A stretch of DNA of 64,000 nucleotides from positions 15,668,520 through 15,732,519 of the forward strand of contig NC_089868.1 of the NCBI RefSeq assembly GCF_036373705.1. The letters run 5' to 3'. Under the pieces are notes generated by a model. It ran no database searches. It worked only from the letters and a program-made list of their open reading frames with translations, and was not told the DNA's origin. This DNA comes from Amia ocellicauda (taxonomy: Eukaryota; Chordata; Actinopteri; Amiiformes; Amiidae). The position numbers and the translations under genes were made by a program. How positions within the stretch are numbered: the first letter of the stretch is position 1; the number at the start of each line of letters is the position of its first letter. Shown one piece after another: positions 10,160 to 22,600 of this stretch.

Positions 10160-13100
10160 TATACATATATACCATCATCAGCAGCAGTAGCCTGTATTGA
10201 TCCCCTGCTGGATGAAGGCATCCCTAAGATGTATCCAAAGGTTTTCACGTACAGCTTCTTTTCCAGACCACCAGGCAACGATGTGCACGTGTAACCCCAA
10301 CCCGTGTATTATTACTTGCCAACGATACAACAGCCAAAACCGTCGGCACTTCGTCAGCGCCCCTATACGCCCACCGCCCACCCAGTCGGCACTACATCAG
10401 CACCCCCCCACCCTGGGTGGGCGAGCCCCTGCCCTCTATACGTCTCATGCAGATTATGTCCATCTTTGGTCTTTTCCTCTTGCAGTGTGCCTGGCCCATT
10501 GCCATGCTAGCATTTTCACTCTTTCAATGTCGTTGTAGTCTTCTATGTTCCCAGATCCATTTATTTGTATCCGTCTCTTCTTGTTATTCTCCCGATGCTT
10601 CTTTGTTTTGTTTGCAGATTCCGTATAATTTTTGCATTTAGTAAACAGTTCCCAGAGCCGCAGGCGAGCACTGGTACCATACACTGATCAAATCACTTTT
10701 ATTCTTCAGGCAAATGGGTAGAATTACATTCGATAACCTGCCATTTCTTCCAATTGTAGTGCATCCCATTTTTTAAAACCCAAATATATATATAATCATT
10801 TGTAGACATATGAAGTGTACGTAGTGAATATGGTTTCAGACATTTTAATTAGCCTCCGAGAACTATTTGTGTATAGTTTATATACTATGTTACAGCTACA
10901 GAACATGCTGCAGTGGATTATCTGAGAAGGCAGTCTGCCATTCCATAATTTGACAGATTTGATTGTTATTCTTTTAATTACTATGGAAAAAATACTTTGT
11001 GCAGTACGTGTGTATGCACAATCAAGTGGATTTATGTTGCCACAGTTACAGAATAACAAATGAAGAAGCTAAAGTGAAATGTGCACCAAATTAAACTAAG
11101 AGGGGAGCATAGTACTAATACAATTTTGGGGGTCATTTCTCTGGTATGAAACTCAGTCCCTTAGAGAATCGGTTTGTACGCTCTGTGTATTTTGCTGCGG
11201 TTGTTGCCGTCAGTTAGGGCCATTTTATGACACTGCGTCAGCCTATTCTTAGTTAGTCCTAAATACTTCCCGCTTGCAAAGCCGAAAATTACTAATTTCT
11301 TCACATTCTTTATTGGGTGTATACAAGCTTTTGTTACAATTTGAGCACATTAAATGATAAAGGGAAGCATATATTATGCCAAGGTTTACACCCCACAAAT
11401 CAGGGGTGAAAAAAAACATTTCAAGTCCAGTCATTGTATTGCTTTTCTTTATTTGGTAGCAGTTTTTGTATGCATCACAGATATGTAGATTTACATGTGG
11501 ACCGATGTACAATGGAATAATGCCCAAAAGTCAGAGTATTACTTCTTCTATGCTATCCATAACTATGGTGGTTATGGCATTAAAAGTACACATGAGTCAC
11601 TGTAGCATTTTGTTTCTTTATATTTCAACCATCAATTTGAAAAAGCAGAAAGATTCCCGTATAAACTGTATCAGTGTTTTAAATCTGTAAGTAAATATAA
11701 TAAAAGCCAATAAAAAGGACACACTCATCTGAATGGAATATGAACATGTGTCTTGTATTTTAAGTACTAATGTGATGCAGATATCAAAACTCCAGTCTAT
11801 GTATACCTAGATTACTTGCACTTCCAAAAGTAAAATTGCTTTTGACTATAGTTTTCCACATCATCCCTTTCTCCTTAAATTACCAACATACATTTCTGAC
11901 AATATGCATTTTCATATAATAACATGCTGTATATACACATTCACATCAAGTGCTTTGATTGTCCATTGTCCACATGGTCATCTACATAATAAAGGTCAAC
12001 ATTAAATTAACATTAAATGAGCTTTGAACTTCTATGTCACTAGCACATTTCAGAGATATTAAGAATCTGAAGTAATCATTTGTGGGAATGTTTATGATAT
12101 GCTATGAAGTCTATTCCCAAAATATCAACTTATCATTTTCCCTTCATCCAGTGAAATCTTGCTTAACTACAATTGTTTTTTTTTTTTTTTGTTTGCTTTT
12201 TAAATTCCAGTATTTACACGCGTATCTAATAGGAATGCATCTCTGAATTAAAGGGTGACTATCATAGTGATTCAATGAAATTCAATATGAAATTGCAGAA
12301 GGCGTGGATGAAGGATGGTTAGAATCACAATGCAATTTGCTAATTCGTGCCTTTCATATTGTTCCCCATAACCTTTTCAATTTAAAAACAATATAATCTA
12401 TTCAACTATACAACTATTCAACATCAAAGCTTGACGTAAACTACTATAGCTATGCAATTACCACACCCTCCAAAATCTCCAAAATAGAATGAAAAGATTC
12501 AATTACTAAAGAAAGACACTTATATCAGAGGCATATAAAGGATAATTCAAATTTATTAACTAATTTCTCTCATTTTCACATTGTAAAAAATAGATTCATG
12601 TTATATAATATTCAAATATTGTATTAAACAAATAAATTAAATGAGATACAAAAAATCTAAACACCTGTAGAGTATGTAGAGTGTTGCTTTTTTTTTTTTT
12701 AGGAGCACAATCGTCTAAAACTCAATGAAAGGAATGGTCATTCATATTATAATCACTTTTTCCCCCTGTTCCCTAAATTAATGAAATTAAAGCGGCAATT
12801 CAATTAGATCTTAGTGGCCGTTGGGCATGTCACTCATTGAAGCAGACGATATTGTTTGGTTGTGTAGCGCTCCCTGGTTAAATTTCCACGCGGGGGGGGA
12901 AACGCAGGCTGCAGATTGTGTGGCATGCAGGATAGAGAATGACTGGGGGGGGGAATGGTACAAAAATCAAGAGGAACCAATAAAACCAATGGACAGAGAT
13001 TAATTAAAGCATGGTTTCTTCATAAAACCCACAGTCTGTTCAAATAAATTCTGCTTTGATGATCGATTAGGTTTAGCTTTGAAGAGGATAAAGGCTTCAG

Positions 13101-13635
13101 GGGTCAGTAGAAATTTACAAATACTCACTAGATGGCCATTCATCATGAAGTGAGTTCAATTGCAATCTACAGAGTCCTGAAGGGAACGATTACAGTTCCC
13201 CCAGATGCAACCTAGAGGGTCTGCGATGTTCAGACCCAGAACATGAAAAGGGAGAGCAATTTAAACTATATATGGAGAGTCTGAGAGTAAAGCTTGTGGA
13301 AAATGCATGTATGCGTTTGAGTGAAATTCCATATTGCTGCCGTTAAGTTTCCTCAGTGTACCGTTAATCTAGAAAATATATTTGAATGAGAAAGAAAATA
13401 ATTTAAGTTAAGGAGCAAGCAGCAGTACTTGTGGTGACAAAAGTAAACTTGAATTAATAATAATAAAAAAAAAACACACAAACTAAAATGTAGGTTAAAA
13501 ATATATTTTTCTTTAGATCACAGTTGTGTTTGCAGTACTATAATCTATAAAAAAAAATCTTAAAAAAAACAAATAATCCCAAAACACTGCTATTGTTTTT
13601 TTCCTTTTTTTCCCTCTTTGACATATGTACAACAC
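10160..13635. other. Region between Incomer-like copy 2 and the GIPC2 stop; GIPC2 3' UTR at its right end
   Basis: About 10190-10540 is clearly richer in C and G than its surroundings and contains C-rich runs (near 10375-10420). It looks like an old dispersed repeat, but I cannot name it. The rest is AT-rich with poly-T runs near 12175-12191 and 12688-12701 and G runs near 12893-12955. A minus-strand AATAAA lies at 12552-12557, about 1.1 kb past the GIPC2 stop, and could end its 3' UTR. No other gene is seen. Confidence 0.5.
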
Positions 13636-16600
13636 TTATTGAAGCCGGCCTTGCTTGGCATCTCCTATTGCTCCCCAGACGTCGAACACAAACTCATCTG
13701 GGAAGGCGAAGTCGCCCAGGGCCTCGTCCAGCGCCATGGCAAACTCATCTGGGTTCTTTCTGTCCTTTCCCACCTCTACCATGGTGGCAGCTGTGACAGG
13801 GTGAGACAGGCCAGGAGTTAGGAAGGGACATGGGAGACTTTGGAGCTATGCAGGAATGAAGTAAGTCAACACAGCATATGGAAGAGGTGCATCTTGGGAG
13901 AATAATGCAGCGATAGGTTTGACAAAACAGTACATGTATACGTAAGTTAAAATGGTTTAGAATGTATAAACACAGATAAACAGCCATAAAGGGGATTTGA
14001 AATACTTGACAGTTGGCACACACACATACAACTATAGTGGATTTGGGTAAATATTAATTATTCGTGATACATTTTCTTACCATCTGTGGTTTGTACATAT
14101 ATAGACAGCAACCCACCTAATTCAGTGTCTCGGATTCCCATGTAGCTTTCCAGAAGGTCGTCCACTTTCTTTGTCGCTTTTTCTTCAAACTCTGTTGGCT
14201 GAAGAATAATTTTCCACTTTCAGAAATACAGCCGGAGGGGAACACATTTGTTTTGGAAAAGACGACTGTGTTAAATAGAAAAAAGGTCCTGAAGACTGAA
14301 AACAGCAGCCATTAGTTTATTCAGCTCCTCACCACATGCGTTTTGTTCAAGTAAAAACGAAACACTTACAACTTCCTCCACGGTCGCTGGCCCTTTTGAT
14401 CGCAGTCTTAATGTGCCTCGACCGGTGCCTATTTTGTTTTCTGCGCCAGGCTTTGCGCCTTTGGATCTTGGTTCAATCATTTCTGTTTATTGGAGAGAGA
14501 GAAAAAAAAAACATCTTTCAGGCAGATGTGGAGTATCCAATTTAAACTTAGAACAAAAGCATAGTACTGTAAAACTTTTTTCTCTAGCCAAGCACATCGA
14601 CTATGTAGACTAATTTGAAGTGTCTGAATTATACAATATTTCTAGCTGCCAATTCTGGATATCAGGTTAAAAGGTCCCCCCCCCCCCCGAGTATCATTGA
14701 AGCTGGACATAAATTAAATGCCAGTAATTAAAATGGCAATCATATATAGCCTAGTTAAATCTTTATCTTGGATCTGCACAGTGTATAAAATTACACCTTA
14801 CATTGTTTATGCATTTGTTGTACAGATAAACCACAGTATAGTATAGATCAACCAAATTAGAAGCTATAAATTAGCTAGACAAAATTAGCTCCAGAATATC
14901 TGTTGCAAAAAATTAGAAAATGTTAATGTAAATCCTATATCAAACTCCAAAGTAGGTCTGCTTGATTGATTTCAGATGGTTAAGTAATGTTAAACAGCTT
15001 CAGACATACTGCAATTATCCTTAAAATAAAAAGGAATTCCAGTAACTAACAGTAAATAGAAAATCATTATTTCTGTGCTTTACAAGATCATTTGATTTGA
15101 ACAGATTAAGAATTTATAAAGAATCAACACTCTGCTTTTATTTCAATGAGACCAAACAGACTTTATAAAACTTTATAGAGCCAAGTAGATCATGTATAAG
15201 TCAATGTGAAAGAATAATTCAGTAAGTAGTGCCATATTTTATTATGCTGTGCGTCTTTTAAGACTGTCTGTGGTTCGGCAATGTAGGTCAATAAACCACA
15301 CCGAATGGAAAGAGAATTCTTCCTGCAGAGGGAAGTTTGCCCATTGGTATGAGAAGCAAATAACCACCATCTTAGAATAGATTAGGGCATATTTAGTCAT
15401 CAGCACAATCTTTAAATAATGACTTTTCATATTAAAACTGACATACACATATAAGACACCAATACCTTAAAACATGTTTGTCAGGTAACACACAAACCAA
15501 TATTCACTACTCCAGGCCAAAGTGCACAAAAGCACAAATTGTTACTGTCAAATGCTAGAACACCGTGCCATGTTTGTGTGTGCCCAGAGGTTCGCAAATC
15601 AGTGGAGCAGCTAATGGCTTTGCCAGTGAGAAAGCATGCACCAAGGCCAGGCAAGTTTAGCAGCATCAGGACCGACTATATAAATCGGTCCTGTCCGTAT
15701 AGCTAAGGTCACATTAACGCTGTAGGGTAGCAGCCTATAGCCTTTATCTAGGAGGAGACCAATGGGGACTTTTGTTTTCAGTTGAGCTGCGAATTACTTA
15801 ATTTAACAAATTACATACATAGTTAGTCACTCATTGAACATGGAATTGTGTATTGATTTGTAATACTGCGCTTTTATCATGCTTGTGCACATTGTAAATC
15901 TCATAAACACACATTTTCCTCAGTATCTCTTTACATGTAATTTAACACCTGCTGGATAAAATTAAAGGCAGTGATGTGCGGTACACATATAGCAATAAAG
16001 ATAGAATTAATTAACAGCAAAGTCAAATAAATATGATGGCATATTTGTCTATGATGGCATTTGTCATCTGTAACATCCAGTCTAGTGTTGTATTGGCACA
16101 GCTGCCGATGGTTTAAGAGATAACAGATTGTGATTTCAGTAATGAAATATGCCACTAAATATTTTGTTCTTCATGTCACTCTGTTCCTTTGCTGTCACAG
16201 GGGAAGTTTAATTGCAAATACCATGAAAAGAGCTGTGGTCGTGATACGTTTTAATAATCTCAGCTCCAATGGCAGGATGGGGAGGCATTTATTTCACCTT
16301 CTCTCACACAGAAAGGTGTCCCTGAGCGACAGACCAGTCGTGTGCTGTGTGAGGGATAAGTCCGCAATGCAACTCTTCGGATATTTCAGAAACCCTAGAA
16401 GTAATTAAACACCATCCCCAGAGATTCCATCACCTCTCTTGGTAGAAAATACAATTTCGGACTTTCGATCACAGGGTCACAGTACGATTTGGCCTCTCTC
16501 ACTCCATTAATTTGCTGATAAGACATAAAACGGGCCAACTATCATATAATATCATACCTTGAAGAGAAAAGATTTCTCAATAAACATAAAATATTGTAGA

Positions 16601-19600
16601 TGGAAAACAGTTCAAACTGAGAGATACTGTCCACAGGATTTGTTTTCCTAAGTGTTTCAGCATGCTCCTAGTACTATTATTAATAATCCAGCAGGAGAAC
16701 AAGACTCACATATTCACACATGCAGACTAATGATAACAGCAATATTATAATTATAATCACCAACACCACAAGGGCTGCTCATCAATTTACTTGTTCTACT
16801 AATGTGAGTGATTATTTTTTAAAGAACTTGTAATGCATTCTGATTTAGAAAAATTAGCATAGTACTTAACTCCAGTTCTTGTTTCTGTAGTTAACGCACA
16901 CATTGTTACAACAGTCTAGTAAAATGATGAGCTAGAGATACCAACTGCAATCCATTTTAAAAGCAATTGCTTCTAGCACAATCGGTAAAAGAAAATAACA
17001 CTCATCAGCACTTTAGTGGAGAGGAGAGAGGCAGAGAGGGGAAAAAGGTTCATGAAAAAGTTCATGAAACACACATACATAGGAGTCACCATGGACTTCC
17101 TTGAAAACCCTCAACTTTAGATTTAGTTGGATAGATAGTCTGAAATATATTGTCTTTCCTTGGTTGTCATTTTCTGCTTATAGTGCCCCTGGGATAATCA
17201 GACGCAGGTGCAGGATTTGAGAGCAGATCATATAGAGGTCAGGAAACATCAGCGTTCGTCAGCCTGCCCTGTACTAGGAACTGTACAATATCTTTAGACT
17301 GACAGGTCTAGAGGCTGTCTGGATCTTTACAGGGGAAATTGTCAGTCACCACCAGGCAATATTATTTCAACCTGCTGTGCTCGAGCTTTTCTAAATATAT
17401 GTTCTGCTCTCTGCTGCAATGGTTTCTTGATTTTCATTACAACCTTGAACACGTAGCAAAGCTTTCATATTCTCCAATGCCGAGTTCCACTTTTATTCAG
17501 TTGAAGAAATCTGACTGACTGCAAAAATGTAAGGGCTACAGCCAAACTAATTCTCTCTCAAGGCCAGCAGTGTGAAAAGCAGAGAATAAGTGATGCTTTT
17601 AAAGCCGCAAGACTAATAATGTAATGAGTCACCCAAGATCATATTTTGCTAAATCTTAAACGCTGTAGATTTTCATTGTTGGCATATATAAATAATCTTC
17701 AGCTTGATGTCCACATAGATTTTGTTTTAAATCATTTAAAACTTAAAAATCTCTGGGGGAGTAAAGAATTACACATTAAAAAGAAATGTTCCAGAAAAAG
17801 TGCTAAGAAAATACACTGACCGACCAAAACCCAGTAAACCACTGAAGAATTTACCTCCTACAGAACTCATTTCATTGTGATCTGGCTTCTGGCTATTTAA
17901 ACCAGCATGGGTTCAGCACATTCAGTTTTCTACAAAGCACATTGGAGGCAGTGATGCGATTAGGGAAAGGAAATCTGGATGTTTGAGTATTGCTCCATCT
18001 ACTGGACACAGGCTTCTATACAGCATATACCTCCCAACAATGATGTTAGTGCATTTAAACATGGCTGAAAGGGGCTGCACATTCGGGTTTATGAAATGTT
18101 TATCAGATTTCTTATGGGAAAAGAGGAAAACATGTAATCAACTCACCAAATGCTTTCATTGGTTCCACTAGCTTGAGGGTGAAGGTCTTTCCTTTTGGCA
18201 GTTCCTTCAGCATTCTGGCCACCTCGTAGTGTCTGGTGCCCACGATGTTTTGTCCATTGATACACTCTATGTGGTCCCCAACACAGATAACTTTAACGCC
18301 GTCAGCCACACTGCCTTCCTTTATGCGCTGGAAAACAGCAGCAACACAACGGTCATTTATTTACATCACACTGGTAAAAGCAGCCAAGAAGGATGACTAA
18401 AGATTTTGTTTTTCAATTAAGCATTAACAAGAGCTGCTGAAATCAGACACAATGCTTGCCAATGTGTTCGGCATAGTGTGAAGCGTTTAAATCAACACTT
18501 TCACCGCTTTTAAACACTCAGATTTAGACATCAGGATGATTATGGAGTGCAAGAGAAGATGTCATTCTGTATAAACAAGTGAACATAAAACATAATAGTT
18601 CACAAAAGATCAAATCCATTGCAAAGCATTTTGAGGGAGAACTTAATTTTAAACACGGCTTGAAAACTCCTAACATAAAATAAGTCAGCATGGGTCGTTC
18701 GTTCAGTAGTGCCACCAAATCATAATCAAAACTATCTAGCTGTGGGAATGATACAAACATTTTAATATCAGCATGAGAAGGGAGTGCCATTCTATACTGT
18801 CAAACTGGGCCAGCAAATTTAGTATAGTCCAAGGTGGATTAAAATTAAAATACATTCAGCAAACTATTATATTGAAGGCACAGGGATGTGTGCATTGCTT
18901 GTTGTTTAAGAGTCTGCGCAGAACACTTATTATAATTATAAAGAAATCTGGGAAAATCTTTGATGTTACTTTGAGTGCAGTGATGAATACACTTTAAAGG
19001 CTTGGGCCTTGTTGGGAAGGTCATGCGTTATTTATCTGCCTGGTATTTCTGTGGATTCTTTCATTTGAAGCATTACCGAGGCACTTAAATTAAAAAGCCA
19101 CCCTAACATGGCCAACTTTGGTCTTCCCTGTGCGTTCCATCTGAAATCCATTACTTAAATCACTGTACAACACATGTGATAACGGCATTTCTTTCCCTTT
19201 GATACAGTACTCTAAAAGTGTTCTAAGAATTTCTGAAATTTTGAGATGCGAAAGGAGTGGGGTGAGCTGTACAGAGAGATTCCATGACAAATTGGACTTT
19301 AAAAGCTGGAATATATAAAGCCGAATGAAGTGGCCTTCAAAATATCATACCGTTCAGTGGCTTTATACAGTGGGGGAAAAAAGTATTTGATCCCCTGCTG
19401 ATTTTGTACGTTTGCCCACTGACAAAGAAATGATCAGTCTATAATTTTAATGGTAGGTGTATTTTAACAGTGAGACACAGAATAACAACAAAAAAATCCA
19501 GAAAAACGCATTTCAAAAAAGTTATAAATTGATTTGCATGTTAAAGAGGGAAATAAGTATTTGACCCCTTCGACTTAGTACTTGGTGGCAAAACCCTTGT

Positions 19601-22600
19601 TGGCAATCACAGAGGTCAGACGTTTCTTGTAGTTGGCCACCAGGTTTGCACACATCTCAGGAGGGATTTTGTCCCACTCCTCTTTGCAGATCCTCTCCAA
19701 GTCATTAAGGTTTCGAGGCTGACGTTTGGCAACTCGAACCTTCAGCTCCCTCCACAGATTTTCTATGGGATTAAGGTGTGGAGACTGGCTAGGCCACTCC
19801 AGGACCTTAATGTGCTTCTTCTTGAGCCACTCCTTTGTTGCCTTGGCTGTGTGTTTTGGGTCATTGTCATGCTGGAATACCCATCCACGACCCATTTTCA
19901 ATGCCCTGGCTGAGGGAAGGAGGTTCTCACCCAAGATTTGACGGTACATGGCCCCGTCCATCGTCCCTTTGATGCGGTGCAGTTGTCCTGTCCCCTTAGC
20001 AGAAAAACACCCCCAAAGCATAATGTTTCCACCTCCATGTTTGACGGTGGGGATGGTGTTCTTGGGGTCATTCCTCCTCCTCCAAACATGGCGAGTTGAG
20101 TTCATGCCAAAGAGCTTGATTTTGGTCTCATCTGACCACAACACTTTCACCCAGTTCTCCTCTGAATCATTCAGGTGTTCATTGGCAAACTTCAGACGGG
20201 CCTGTACATGTGCTTTCTTGAGCAGGGGGACCTTCCGGCGCTGCAGGATTTCAGTCCTTCATGGCATAGTGTGTTACCAATTGTTTTCTTGGTGACTATG
20301 GTCCCAGCTGCCTTGAGATCATTAACAAGATCCTCCCATGTAGTTCTGGGCTGATTCCTCACCGTTCTCATGATCATTGAAACTCCACGAGGTGAGATCT
20401 TGCATGGAGCCCCAGACCGAGGGAGACTGACAGTTATTTTGTGTTTCTTCCATTTGCGAATAATCGCACCAACTATTGTCACCTTCTCACCAAGCTGCTT
20501 GGCGATGGTCTTGTAGTCCATTCCAGCCTTGTGTAGGTCTACAATCTTGTCCCTGACATCCTTGGACAGCTCTTTGGTCTTGGCCATGGTGGAGAGTTTG
20601 GAATCTGATTGATTGATTGCTTCTGTGGATAGGTGTCATTTATACAGGTAACGAGCTGAGATTAGGAGCACTCCCTTTAAGAGAGTGCTCCTAATCTCAG
20701 CTCGTTACCTGTATAAAAGACACCTGGGAGCCAGAAATCTTCCCGATTGATAGGGGATCAAATACTTATTTCCCTCATTAACATGCAAATCAATGTATAA
20801 CTTTTTTGAAATGCGTTTTTCTGGATTTTTTGTTGTTATTCTGTCTCTCACTGTTAAAATACACCTACCATTAAAATTATAGACTGATCATTTCTTTGTC
20901 AGTGGGCAAACGTACAAAATCAGCAGGGGATCAAATACTTTTTTCCCTCACTGTATGAACAATCATGCATTGCCTCTGACCAGGTGTATGGTTGTATACA
21001 GGTTTGATACGTGCTTGAAAGTAGCACAACTTTATGACGTTAATCCTTCACAGTGTGTTACTCAGATATGCAATGACAACACAAGCCGTTCAAATGTACA
21101 AGTGCATCTGTAAACCTAGATTCTGTTTACATCACAGCTGTGCCAATGAAATTCAAATCAACCTGCCCCACTGTTTGCTTTGCACACCTGACCTGGATAC
21201 GTTAGTAAAGATGTTAATATTAATGACCATTACAAAGCCCTTTAAATTTCTAATCAGCAGAAAACAAAACAGATCTTATTTTACATCTTGAAGTGGAACC
21301 TTTTCACATAGAACACTTATTTGCATTTAATGAATTTAGTTTAATGAAGTGGTTTAATATTCCAAAATTTCGAATTGCAGATGAACAATTTCTTTCCTAA
21401 GAGGTTTCTCTAACATGTGCTGGCACTTCACATACACTAGATGGCACATTAGCATTACCATGTCTTGGAAGCTTACTAATAAACCCAATTGTATAATGTT
21501 TCATTCGTATATAAATAATTGCAACTGTTCACACCAGCCCAAGTCCTAACCAAGTACCCCTTAAGAAATGCATACTACATGAATCCCCTCTCATCATTGT
21601 ATACCTTTATGAAAGCGTATCCGGCCCCATTGTCTGTGATGGTGAGCCCCAAGGCTTCTTCTGCTTTGAAGACCTCCACCTCTTTCTTTATTCCTTTTAT
21701 GTGGGCAAATATGAAGTCTTCCAGGCCTATCTGTCCTCCCAAGAGCTTGTCCATGTCAATCCTGTGAGTGTTTAGTGTACAGAACAGGATCTGTAGGAAT
21801 ATAAATAAAGCATAAGATACACAGCCACTTCAATGTATTCTTTGTACTAGAAATCATTGTGGAAACAACATTACTGTTACAGACTGTAGTGGATATGATG
21901 TGGATTGAACACATATTTTCAATTAATTCATATACAGTGTTACAGTCGAGAAATGTTATACAATTTTCCAGTTTAGAATTAAGATCTTTTTAGTCTTTTT
22001 CCTGTTTTGGTGCAGGAGTCTTTTAAATCACTCCTCAAGTGCTTAAGTTAGTAAATGTTTGAATTAATTAGTCATAGTCCAGTTGTGAACATATCAATAG
22101 ACATTAAATGCATATTAAGAAAAGCATAGATAAACATGAAACCAGTATTTCTCAAGGATTGTGTACACACCGTGTCACACTTATTCCATTACAAAACACA
22201 CATTATGCTTCATTTCCTCTTGCCATTGATATCAAGCTGTGAATGATCGAATGTTGTCCCAGGTTGCTTCCTGAGCACCAGATTCACCCCAAATCACTTT
22301 GCATTCTGTAACTGAATACAGCTATAATCTGTGTTCACAAATTGCCACAAAGTAAAGTAAAGTAAAATCCAGGTTCTTTAAACAAACCTTACCATTTTTA
22401 ACATGTGGCAAAACTAAGGAGATCATAAAAAATAGAAAATAAATGCATAATAAAAGTAGAAGACTTTAATTTAAACACATCAGGTGTCCTTATAATCTCC
22501 ATGTTACAACTACCAGATAAAGTATTTAAGTTAAACAGTAAGGAAGGGGTATTTTTTAATTTGTACCTTTTCAAAAATTGGATTTGCCTTCTCATGGTTT

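Larger units (their letters stand above)
19368..20953 (-). mobile_element. Tc1-type transposon, DD34E, Passport-like, inactive
   Basis: A 1,586-bp element with roughly 200-bp terminal inverted repeats (about 19368-19570 and 20752-20953) beginning CAGTG(G/A)GGGAAAAAAGT, flanked by TA. Each long repeat contains two related direct repeats (an outer and an inner copy of a GGGAAA(A/T)AAGTATTTGA motif), the IR/DR arrangement of Sleeping Beauty and its relatives. The left repeat differs from the right at several bases, so it is older than the Incomer pair. The transposase gene inside is frameshifted. The name Passport-like comes from the remembered terminal sequence and is not verified. Confidence 0.93.
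18328..21604 (-). other. GIPC2 intron 2, carrying a Tc1-type element
   Basis: A 3.3-kb intron interrupting the PDZ coding sequence. About half of it is the Passport-like element at 19368-20953. The splice sites (GTATAC donor, TTTTCCAG acceptor) are unaffected. The remainder shows no exon-like signal. Confidence 0.9.

Noticed and set aside
17810-17990. Sequence starting cactgaccgaccaaaac as the end of another Tc1 element
   Set aside because: No matching inverted end or transposase reading frame is found nearby.
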